Assembly (NCBI GenBank): GCA_016292545.1
Contig: JAEDIG010000092.1
Span: forward strand, 1 to 9,678
Origin: Bacteroidaceae bacterium
Lineage (GTDB): Bacteria > Bacteroidota > Bacteroidia > Bacteroidales > Bacteroidaceae
DNA: 9,678 nucleotides
Direction of reading: 5' to 3'
A model generated the notes under the pieces. That model did not search any database. It was given only the letters and a program-made list of their open reading frames with translations, and had not been told where the DNA came from. This document shows positions 1-6,067 of the stretch, in pieces (the first letter of the stretch is position 1; each line of letters begins with the position of its first letter). A program made the position numbers and the translations under genes.

Positions 1-1
1 G

Positions 2-388
2 CAGCAGATCCTCTGCAACACGCAGACGCTCACGGCCAATCTCAACGAGAGCAGCAGACAGCTCAACCGGCTGCTGAAGACCGACATGCCAAAACTGGCA
101 CAGACCTATACGCAGGCAGGCGAACATATCATCACGCTTACCGACCATCTGAATGCCGTTGATCTGCAGGCCACATTGGATGGGGTGAACAAGACGGTTG
201 ACAGTGCCAACGAGGTGCTGCAGCGGCTGCAGAATCCCGAGGGGACAGTGGGCAAGCTGCTGACCGACGGGGAACTCTACAACAATCTCAACAGTACGAT
301 GTCGAGCGCCAACAATCTGTTGCAGGACCTCAAGGAGCATCCCAAGCGTTATGTGCATTTTTCACTTTTTGGCAAGAAGGACAAGTAG
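2..388 (+). CDS. MlaD/MCE-family lipid transport protein, C-terminal part
   Basis: The reading frame is open from base 2 to the stop at 386-388, giving 128 residues; the start and the MCE domain lie left of the window. What is visible is mostly helical and rich in Asn, Gln, Leu and Thr (ANLNESSRQLNRLLK, then LNAVDLQATLDGVNKTVDSA), followed by the NPEGTVGKLLTDGELYNNL segment and the ending HPKRYVHFSLFGKK. That order is typical of the C-terminal coiled region of MlaD-like proteins in Bacteroidetes, which carry phospholipids across the periplasm with an MlaE/MlaF ABC transporter. The call rests on this tail only. The first Met in the window (86) is internal and is not the start. No partner mla gene follows; the next gene is dnaA after 408 bp. 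Confidence 0.75.
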   Translation, partial: QQILCNTQTLTANLNESSRQLNRLLKTDMPKLAQTYTQAGEHIITLTDHLNAVDLQATLDGVNKTVDSANEVLQRLQNPEGTVGKLLTDGELYNNLNSTMSSANNLLQDLKEHPKRYVHFSLFGKKDK

Positions 389-395
389 AAAATCA

Positions 396-459
396 TTTTT
401 TTGACGGCAAGACGGCTTATATGGATTTTGTCCGAATAACAGTCTTGCTGTCAAAAAAA
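396..459. repeat. 18-bp inverted repeat forming a long hairpin
   Basis: The arms 396-413 (TTTTTTTGACGGCAAGAC) and 442-459 (GTCTTGCTGTCAAAAAAA) are complementary over 18 positions with one G.T pair. Inside the 28-nt loop, 417-425 and 431-439 can pair further (TTAT with ATAA, GGA with TCC) around a TTTTG loop, so nearly all of the 64 nt can fold. It lies 8 bp after the stop of the MlaD-like gene. The T run is on the 5' side and the A run on the 3' side, on both strands, the reverse of a classical intrinsic terminator. It may still stop or protect the upstream transcript, or be a mobile palindromic element. Confidence 0.7.
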
Positions 460-611
460 ACGAATTGTAGGGTTTTGGCGCTGATAATCTTTGCTTTAGC
501 TTGGATTCGAAATGCAAGCTCCGTTTCTTTAACATTCATTAAAACTCCTGATTATCACAATGTTTGTAATATGCAAATCCCCTGAATGGAATGTAACATC
601 CGTTTTCTTGC

Positions 612-629
612 TTATCCGATTTGTTCACA
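612..629 (+). promoter_or_regulatory. Possible degenerate DnaA-box pair
   Basis: TTATCCGAT (612-620) directly abuts TTGTTCACA (621-629). Each resembles the DnaA box TTATnCACA, matching it at one end or with one key mismatch. dnaA genes are often autoregulated through such boxes upstream. Neither copy is perfect, so this is only a candidate. Confidence 0.25.
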
Positions 630-674
630 GTAAGTTACGGCCAAATACCCCGGGAATGTGATAAAAAGGGGAAA

Positions 675-706
675 TTTGGTAGTCTCGGCTAAAATTGCGA
701 AATTTG
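675..706 (+). promoter_or_regulatory. Candidate dnaA operon promoter
   Basis: TTTG at 675-678 is followed 20 bp later by GAAATTTG at 699-706. This fits the Bacteroidetes pattern of a TTTG -33 element and a TAnnTTTG -7 element, except for G in place of the first T of the -7 box. Transcription would begin near 712-715, leaving a leader of roughly 80 nt. TAAAATTG at 690-697 is another near match, so the exact promoter is uncertain. Confidence 0.35.
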
Positions 707-796
707 CCATCGAATCTGGTCAGAAACGTGTGTTTGAAGGCCGGAATGAACCGAGACAAAGAAATGTAAATATATACATATTAAATAAATACGCAG

Positions 797-2212
797 ATGG
801 TAGAGAATCCGCAAGAGATGTGGCAGCGTTGTATGGAGTTTTTCCGCTCCAATGTCAATGAGCAGCAATACCAGACATGGTTTGTGCCTACGAAGTTCAA
901 TTCGTATAACAACAAGACCCATGTCCTGTCGGTCTGCATACCCAGTCATTTCTACTATGAGTATCTCGAGCAGCATTTCAGAAAACTGCTGCATGTGGGA
1001 ATCTTCAAGTACTTCGGAGATAATGCCAAACTCACCTACAAGGTGAAGATGGCGGCCGATGCCACCGTGAAGCAGGAGAGCGACAATACGCCGTTCATCG
1101 CACAGGAAGATGCTGCGAAGAAGGACTTGTCTGTGGCTCCTGGTGTGCTGGATGCAGTGAGCAAGCCACAGGAACTGGATTCACGGCTAAACAACAAGCA
1201 GAATTTCGACAACTTCATTGCAGGCATCAGTAACCGCCTTCCCCGTGAAGTGGGCATGAGCATTGCAGTCCATCCCGACCAGCAGACCTTCAACCCGTTG
1301 TTCATCTTCGGACCCAGCGGAGTGGGGAAGACCCATCTGGTGAATGCCATCGGCACAAAGATTAAGGAACTGTATCCCCAGAAGAGGGTGCTCTATCTGA
1401 GTGCCCATCTGTTCCAGGTGCAGTATACCGACTCGGTGCGCCACAATACGGTGAACGACTTCATCAACTTCTATCAGAGCATCGACACGCTCATCATCGA
1501 TGATGTGCAGGAGTTTGCGTCGTTGCAGAAGACACAGAACACTTTTTTCCATATTTTCAACCATCTGCATTGCAATGGCCGTCAGATCATCCTCACCAGC
1601 GACCGCCATCCCAGTGCGCTCATGGGCATGGAGGAGCGTTTGCTCACACGCTTCAAGTGGGGGCTCATGGCGGAGCTCGAGAAGCCCGAGGAGAAGCTGC
1701 GTCGTGCCATCCTGGTGAGCAAGATTCATCATGACGGCCTCTCCATCAGTCCCGATGTGATTGAATATATCGCCCACAACGTGAACGAGAGTGTGCGGGA
1801 GCTGGAAGGCGTGGTTCACAGCCTGCTGGCCAACAGCATCGTCTTCAACAAGGATGTGGTGGATCTGGAGTTTGCCAAGCGAATCATCAGTCGTGGCAGG
1901 CCTGCAATGGAAACGCGCTCCATCACGGTCGACCGCATCGTCGAGGAGGCATGTTCATGCTGCAATGTCCGTCAGGAGGATGTTTATGGCAAGAGCCGCA
2001 AGGCCGACATCGTGGAAGTCCGTCAGGTGAGCATGTATCTGGCCCAGAAGTATACAACGCTCACCAATAGCCGCATCGGCGTGCTCGTGGGCAACCGCAA
2101 CCATGCCACCGTTTGCCATGCAATAAAGAATGTGGAGCATAAGCTCAGGGTGAGCACCAAGTTCCAGGAAACTGTGTCGAGGATTGAGAACAAACTCAAA
2201 GGAAAGTCATGA
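797..2212 (+). CDS. dnaA: Chromosomal replication initiator protein DnaA
   Basis: DnaA binds DnaA boxes at oriC in its ATP form, opens the duplex and loads the replicative helicase. The 471-residue length is normal. Domain I is at the N-terminus (MWQRCMEFFRSNVNEQQYQTWF), followed by a short linker and the AAA+ domain. Visible AAA+ motifs are Walker A GPSGVGKT (172-179), Walker B LIIDD (232-236), sensor 1 ILTSDR (265-270), the arginine-finger box ERLLTRFKWG with R285, and sensor 2 ESVRELEG with R334. Domain IV carries the DNA-recognition signature VGNRNHATVCHA (431-442), a variant of GxxDHTTV. Domain IV also has a cysteine cluster C386-S-C388-C389. The start fits the usual DnaA N-terminus. The stop overlaps the next start (ATGA, 2209-2212), so the two are probably co-transcribed and translationally coupled. 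Confidence 0.97.
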   Translation: MVENPQEMWQRCMEFFRSNVNEQQYQTWFVPTKFNSYNNKTHVLSVCIPSHFYYEYLEQHFRKLLHVGIFKYFGDNAKLTYKVKMAADATVKQESDNTPFIAQEDAAKKDLSVAPGVLDAVSKPQELDSRLNNKQNFDNFIAGISNRLPREVGMSIAVHPDQQTFNPLFIFGPSGVGKTHLVNAIGTKIKELYPQKRVLYLSAHLFQVQYTDSVRHNTVNDFINFYQSIDTLIIDDVQEFASLQKTQNTFFHIFNHLHCNGRQIILTSDRHPSALMGMEERLLTRFKWGLMAELEKPEEKLRRAILVSKIHHDGLSISPDVIEYIAHNVNESVRELEGVVHSLLANSIVFNKDVVDLEFAKRIISRGRPAMETRSITVDRIVEEACSCCNVRQEDVYGKSRKADIVEVRQVSMYLAQKYTTLTNSRIGVLVGNRNHATVCHAIKNVEHKLRVSTKFQETVSRIENKLKGKS

Positions 2213-3441
2213 ATATTCGTACCCGCAAGACCATACGCAAGTATAGTAGCCGTCCGTTGGAGGACGAGCAGCTCAACGCCTTGCTGCAGGATGCAGCACG
2301 CACCCAGACAATGGGAAACCTTCAGCTATATAGCGTCATAGTGACGCGTTCGCAGGAGATGAAGGAAAAACTGGCACCCTTTCATTTCAATCAGCCTATG
2401 GTGTGCCAGGCACAGGCTGTGGTTACCGTGTGCGCCGATTTCCGCCGTACGACGGACTGGTGTAATTGTCGTCAGGCTGCGCCAGGCTACGACAATGTGC
2501 TCAGCTTCATGAATGCTGCCACGGATGCTCTCCTTTACACCCAGACGTTCTGCAATCTGGCCGAAGAGGCAGGGTTGGGCATCTGCTTTCTGGGCACTAC
2601 CCTCTACATGCCGCAGGAGATAGCCTCCCTGCTGCAACTCCCGGAACTGGTGTTTCCTGTGGCCACGCTGACGGTGGGGTGGCCCGATGAAGACCCCGCT
2701 CCCACGGATCGTTTGCCATTGGAGGCCTTTGTGCATCGCGAGACATACAATCCCTACACCCAGGAACGGATAGACAACCTGTATGCAGAGAAGGAGCAGC
2801 TGCCCGAGAACAGGCATTTTGTGGAGGTGAATGGCAAACAGACGCTGGCACAAGTGTTCACGGACTGCAGATACACACGGGCCGACAATGAGTCGATGTC
2901 CGCCAAATTGCTTGCTACCCTGATGAGCCAGGGATTCTTGAAACCCATGCATCTGCAGAGCCTTTTCCAGCATGTGGTCAGAGAAAGCCGTCCGGAGGTG
3001 CTGGAGTGTGACGTGGTGCGCTTCCAGAACAATCGCGAAAAGTGGGTTGCATTCGTGGGCCTCTATGAGGGCGTGCCCTACGAAATCTTCACCGGTCTGA
3101 TGGACGACGAGGTGGGCATCATGGTGCCGAAGAGCATATCCAAGGGATATATCGTCAAGCATATCGGTGTGGATGGAACCAAGCGCTATGATTTCCAGTT
3201 CCAGAACAAGAGGGGGTGCAAGACAACAGTGGAGGGACTAAGCAGCAAATTCGAGCCCGAGTATTGGAACTATGCCAAGTTGGTGAGCGGTGTGTTGCGC
3301 TATCGTATGCCTCTGGGCCATGTAATCAAACTCGTGAATTCGCTGGAACTGGATGGCGACCAAATCAATTCCTGGAAAACGGGAGTGGCCCGTGCACTCA
3401 AACGCTACCTTCCAAGCGCCTCAGCGGAGGAGGATGAATGA
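2209..3441 (+). CDS. Nitroreductase-like flavoprotein fused to an RNR C-terminal-like domain
   Basis: Residues 1 to about 240 form a complete nitroreductase-family domain, expected to bind FMN and use NAD(P)H: the N-terminal TRKTIRKY (5-12) matches the Arg-rich FMN-phosphate motif, EEAGLGICFLG (119-129) the conserved core, and VATLTVGWP (151-159) the closing strand. Members of this type usually end soon after. Here the frame continues from about 262 to 405 with RPEVLECDVVRFQNN, KWVAFVGLYEGVPYEIFTGL, RYDFQFQNKRG, EYWNYAKLVSGVLRYRMP and a closing GVARALKRYL. By recollection this strongly resembles the C-terminal, TSCPD-like part of Bacteroidetes class II ribonucleotide reductases (NrdJ), but without the catalytic barrel and without the cysteine-rich redox tail. 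A C85-N-C87 motif lies in the flavoprotein half. Overlaps of 4 bp with dnaA and folB place it mid-operon. The substrate is unknown; the fusion is read directly from one uninterrupted frame. Confidence 0.82.
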   Translation: MNIRTRKTIRKYSSRPLEDEQLNALLQDAARTQTMGNLQLYSVIVTRSQEMKEKLAPFHFNQPMVCQAQAVVTVCADFRRTTDWCNCRQAAPGYDNVLSFMNAATDALLYTQTFCNLAEEAGLGICFLGTTLYMPQEIASLLQLPELVFPVATLTVGWPDEDPAPTDRLPLEAFVHRETYNPYTQERIDNLYAEKEQLPENRHFVEVNGKQTLAQVFTDCRYTRADNESMSAKLLATLMSQGFLKPMHLQSLFQHVVRESRPEVLECDVVRFQNNREKWVAFVGLYEGVPYEIFTGLMDDEVGIMVPKSISKGYIVKHIGVDGTKRYDFQFQNKRGCKTTVEGLSSKFEPEYWNYAKLVSGVLRYRMPLGHVIKLVNSLELDGDQINSWKTGVARALKRYLPSASAEEDE

Positions 3442-3800
3442 AGTCCCAGATAGTATTGCCTTCTTTGCGCATCCATGCACGTCATGGCGTGTTTGAGCAG
3501 GAACGGAGTGTCGGGTCCTGGTTCAGGGTCTCTCTTGTGGCAACGGTCGAATGCGATGACCGCTTGATTGAGGCCGACTCCCTGGAAGGCACGGTCGACT
3601 ATGGGCTGATTGTAGGTTGTATTCGCGACTGCATGAAGACACCAAGCCGTTTGCTGGAGCATCTGGTGCTTTCCACAGGCAGATGTCTGATGGCCCGTTT
3701 CCCTTCCATTGCCCATCTGGAATTGTCGATAGCCAAGGAGAACCCTCCATTGGGGTGTCAATGTGGGGAAATTGTCGTCAAAATGGCCTTTTCTAGATAA
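3438..3800 (+). CDS. folB: Dihydroneopterin aldolase
   Basis: FolB converts 7,8-dihydroneopterin to 6-hydroxymethyl-7,8-dihydropterin and glycolaldehyde in cytoplasmic folate synthesis, usually as an octamer. The 120-residue length is right for the family. The N-terminal HARHGVFEQER supplies the conserved Glu (E22), TVDYGLI the active-site Tyr (Y55), LLEHL the pterin-binding Glu (E74), and AKENPPLG the catalytic Lys (K100) with its following prolines. The ATG overlaps the preceding stop as ATGA, and a GGAGGAGG purine run (3426-3433) just upstream looks like a true Shine-Dalgarno site, unusual in this phylum, although it also encodes the end of the upstream protein. It is the last gene of the dnaA operon. 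No clear U-tract terminator follows it. Confidence 0.93.
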   Translation: MKSQIVLPSLRIHARHGVFEQERSVGSWFRVSLVATVECDDRLIEADSLEGTVDYGLIVGCIRDCMKTPSRLLEHLVLSTGRCLMARFPSIAHLELSIAKENPPLGCQCGEIVVKMAFSR

Positions 3801-3803
3801 TTG

Positions 3804-3847
3804 TTGGTGGATTATTGCACAAAATACGATAATTTTGTGTAACTTTG
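3804..3847 (+). promoter_or_regulatory. Promoter region of the decarboxylase operon
   Basis: Two exact matches to the Bacteroidetes -7 consensus TAnnTTTG occur: TAATTTTG (3830-3837) and TAACTTTG (3840-3847). TTG elements lie about 22-23 bp upstream of each (3804-3806 and 3815-3817), near the expected -33 spacing. Transcription would start roughly 20 bp before the oadG ATG, or slightly earlier from the first box. The A+T-rich 76-bp gap after folB supports a separate promoter for the oad genes. Confidence 0.65.
3815..3842. repeat. Operator-like inverted repeat in the oad promoter
   Basis: TTGCACAAAAT (3815-3825) and ATTTTGTGTAA (3832-3842) are inverted copies over 11 positions with one G.T mismatch, separated by ACGATA. 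The left arm begins at the candidate -33 TTG and the right arm runs into the -7 box TAACTTTG, so the repeat fills the promoter spacer. That placement suits a repressor site. As RNA it would be a weak A/U stem without a following U tract, so a folB terminator is less likely. Confidence 0.45.
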
Positions 3848-3876
3848 TAGCGAATTTCGTTTAAATCATCAATAAT

Positions 3877-4134
3877 ATGGAGAATTTAGGTATAGGTTTT
3901 GAACTGATGGCGGTGGGTATGTGCACCGTTTTCCTCATTCTTTTAATTGTTATCCAAGGTGGAAAACTGCTGATTCGTGTGGTAAACAGAATCGCTCCGG
4001 AGGAAGTGGTTTCTGCACGTAAGTCTTCTCAGGCTCCTGTCCGGATTGATGCAACCGTAATGAGCATCCTTCAGGAAACAGTGAAGCAGATTACGGGTGG
4101 AAAAGGACATCTTGATAGTGCAAGGAAATTATAG
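3877..4134 (+). CDS. OadG-like gamma subunit of sodium-pump decarboxylase
   Basis: This 85-residue protein has one N-terminal membrane span (about residues 8-32, ELMAVGMCTVFLILLIVI) followed by a basic segment and a polar tail. That is the architecture of OadG, which anchors and assembles the decarboxylase alpha and beta subunits. The family is poorly conserved, so the call leans on size, the FELMAVGMCTVFLIL pattern and the position directly upstream of the alpha and beta genes. The C-terminal half (APVRIDATVMSILQETVKQI) resembles the small helical tail seen in Bacteroidetes versions. The ATG follows an A/T-rich leader with no Shine-Dalgarno site. The gap to the alpha gene is 43 bp, so co-transcription is likely. 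Confidence 0.8.
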   Translation: MENLGIGFELMAVGMCTVFLILLIVIQGGKLLIRVVNRIAPEEVVSARKSSQAPVRIDATVMSILQETVKQITGGKGHLDSARKL

Positions 4135-4177
4135 TTAGTAGGTTATTTCAAGGTATTAAAAACAGGTAAAAAAGTAT

Positions 4178-6025
4178 ATGGAAAGAGAAGTTAAGTTTAG
4201 TCTCGTCTTTCGTGATATGTGGCAGAGTGCCGGCAAGTATCAGCCCCGGGTTGACCAATTGGTAAAAGTGGCTCCTGCCATCATTCGTATGGGATGTTTC
4301 GACCGTGTGGAAACCAACGGCGGAGGTTTTGAGCAGGTGAACCTGCTGTATGGCGAAAACCCCAATGCCAGTGTGCGTGCATGGACAAAGCCTTTTCATG
4401 AGGCAGGCATCCAGACCCACATGCTCGACCGTGCGCTCAACGGCCTGCGCATGAGTCCTTGTCCCAAGGACCTCAGAAAACTTTTCTACAAGGTGAAGAA
4501 GGCTCAGGGTACAGACATTACCCGCATCTTCTGCGGCCTCAACGACCCCCGCAATGTGATTCCTTCCATTCAGTATGCCAAGGAGGCAGGAATGATTGCA
4601 CAGGCATCGCTTTGCATCACCTACAGCCCTCTGCATACGGTGAAATATTATGTGGACCTGGCCAAGCAGTTCATTGATGCAGGCGCAGACGAAATCTGCC
4701 TGAAGGATATGGCCGGTATCGGCCGCCCCGTGAGTCTGGGCCAGATTGTAAAGGGCATCAAGCAATACAAGAAGGACATCGTCATCCAGTACCACTCTCA
4801 TGCAGGCCCTGGTTTCAACATGGCTTCAATTCTGGAGGTGGCACAGGCCGGATGTGACTACATCGATACGGGTATGGCTCCGCTCTCTTGGGGCACAGGA
4901 CATGCCGACATCATCGCTGTTCAAGAAATGCTCAAGGATGCAGGGTTCAAGGTGAAGGAAATCAATATGGAAGCATACATGGAAGTGCGTACGCAGATTC
5001 AGGAGATGTGCGACGATTTCCTGGGTTACTATATTCCTGAACTCAACCATATCAACAATTCCCTACTCGTGAAACCAGGACTTCCCGGAGGCATGATGGG
5101 CTCCCTGATGACCGACTTGGAGGAGAATCTCAAGAGCCTCAACAAGTGGAAGGTGAAGAACGGCCAGCCCGAACTGACAACCGACCAGCTGCTGGTGAAG
5201 CTTTTCGACGAAGTGGCATACGTATGGCCCAAGGTGGGTTATCCCTGCCTCGTCACTCCGTTCAGCCAGTATGTGAAGAATCTGGCCTTGATGAACGTCA
5301 TCCAGATGGAGAAGGGAAAGGAGCGCTGGAGCATGATTGCCGACAATATCTGGGACATGATCCTCGGCAAGAGCGGCCGTCTGCCCGGACCTGTAGCCGA
5401 CGAATTGGTGCAGATGGCCAAGGAGCAGGGACGCGAGTTTGAAAAGGGCGATCCCCAGAGCTATTACCCCGACGACCTGGAGGACTACAAGAAGAAGATG
5501 CAGGAAAAGGGATGGGAACTGGGTGAAGACCTGGAAGAACTGTTTGAGTATAGCATGCATCCGTCACAGTACGAGGCTTACAAGAGCGGAAAGGCAAAGG
5601 CCGACTTTGAAGCCGACCTGGCCGAACGCAAGGCAAAGAAGAACGCGCCTGCAACCGGTTCGCTGCCAAAGAGCATCAAGGTGAATGTGGGCGGCCAGAC
5701 ATACGAGGTGAACATCTCATACGACAACAATGCGCCTGCTGCCGCTGCAACATCAGCAGCACCAGCTCCTGCAGCTGCTGGCGAAGGCGAAGACATTCTG
5801 GCTCCTCTGGAGGGCAAGTTCTATCGTGTGAAGGACGCTCAGGAAACACCAAAGAATATTGGTGACGAGGTGAAGGCAGGCGACACGCTGGGCTATATTG
5901 AGGCCATGAAGACCTACAATGCCATTCGTGCCGACTTTGATGGCGTGCTGACGGCCATTCTGGTGAATAGCGGCGATAGTGTGGAGGAGGATGACCCCAT
6001 CCTCAAGGTGGCCCGCAAGGCTTGA
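4178..6025 (+). CDS. oadA: Biotin-containing decarboxylase/carboxyltransferase alpha subunit (OadA-like)
   Basis: The 615-residue protein joins a carboxyltransferase TIM barrel to a C-terminal biotin carrier. It should move a carboxyl group from oxaloacetate (or a related acid) to its own biotin, from which the beta subunit releases it. Visible barrel motifs are VFRDMWQS (10-17, metal and substrate site), ETNGGGFEQVN, CLKDMAG with K176 (expected to be the carboxylated metal-ligand Lys) and YHSHAGPG with H206 and H208 (metal ligands). The PycB/OadA conserved C-terminal region follows (MMGSL, TPFSQYVKNLA, LGKSGRLPG). An Ala/Pro-rich flexible linker (about 530-547) leads to the carrier domain with the biotin site IEAMKT, biotinyl-Lys K578. 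The residue after this Lys is Thr where Met is usual. Pyruvate carboxylase subunit B and methylmalonyl-CoA carboxyltransferase 5S are close relatives, but the flanking beta and gamma genes favour a Na+-pump decarboxylase. The exact substrate is not settled. Confidence 0.92.
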   Translation: MEREVKFSLVFRDMWQSAGKYQPRVDQLVKVAPAIIRMGCFDRVETNGGGFEQVNLLYGENPNASVRAWTKPFHEAGIQTHMLDRALNGLRMSPCPKDLRKLFYKVKKAQGTDITRIFCGLNDPRNVIPSIQYAKEAGMIAQASLCITYSPLHTVKYYVDLAKQFIDAGADEICLKDMAGIGRPVSLGQIVKGIKQYKKDIVIQYHSHAGPGFNMASILEVAQAGCDYIDTGMAPLSWGTGHADIIAVQEMLKDAGFKVKEINMEAYMEVRTQIQEMCDDFLGYYIPELNHINNSLLVKPGLPGGMMGSLMTDLEENLKSLNKWKVKNGQPELTTDQLLVKLFDEVAYVWPKVGYPCLVTPFSQYVKNLALMNVIQMEKGKERWSMIADNIWDMILGKSGRLPGPVADELVQMAKEQGREFEKGDPQSYYPDDLEDYKKKMQEKGWELGEDLEELFEYSMHPSQYEAYKSGKAKADFEADLAERKAKKNAPATGSLPKSIKVNVGGQTYEVNISYDNNAPAAAATSAAPAPAAAGEGEDILAPLEGKFYRVKDAQETPKNIGDEVKAGDTLGYIEAMKTYNAIRADFDGVLTAILVNSGDSVEEDDPILKVARKA

Positions 6026-6067
6026 TTGCTGTCCTGCGCAATAGTTTAATGTAAAAAAGACTATCAA

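Larger units (their letters stand above)
389..796. other. Non-coding region upstream of dnaA
   Basis: No credible gene is present in this 408-bp stretch. It holds a long inverted repeat at 396-459, short DnaA-box-like words (TTATCACA at 552-559 and inverted at 657-664; TTATCCGAT abutting TTGTTCACA at 612-629), two GAAATTTG words (671-678 and 699-706) that resemble the Bacteroidetes -7 box, and a very AT-rich 31-bp segment (761-791) ending just before the dnaA ATG. A 67-codon frame from 658 overlaps the dnaA start and has no recognisable content. The region most likely carries the dnaA promoter and its regulation. Whether it is also a replication origin cannot be told from the sequence alone, because no run of perfect DnaA boxes is seen. 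Confidence 0.6.

Noticed and set aside
396..459. Reading the long hairpin as a standard Rho-independent terminator
   Set aside because: The T tract precedes the stem on both strands instead of following it, so it does not have the required layout.
658..861. 67-codon plus-strand frame upstream of and overlapping dnaA
   Set aside because: It overlaps the dnaA start in another frame, has no recognisable content and covers the probable promoter.
1187..1819. 210-codon minus-strand frame inside dnaA
   Set aside because: It is antisense to the conserved AAA+ domain and is best explained as a shadow.
2326..3162. 278-codon minus-strand frame inside the fusion gene
   Set aside because: It is antisense to recognisable nitroreductase and RNR-like motifs and has no domain of its own.
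3815..3842. Reading the inverted repeat as the folB operon terminator
   Set aside because: The stem is A/U-rich and no U run follows it; overlap with promoter elements fits an operator better.
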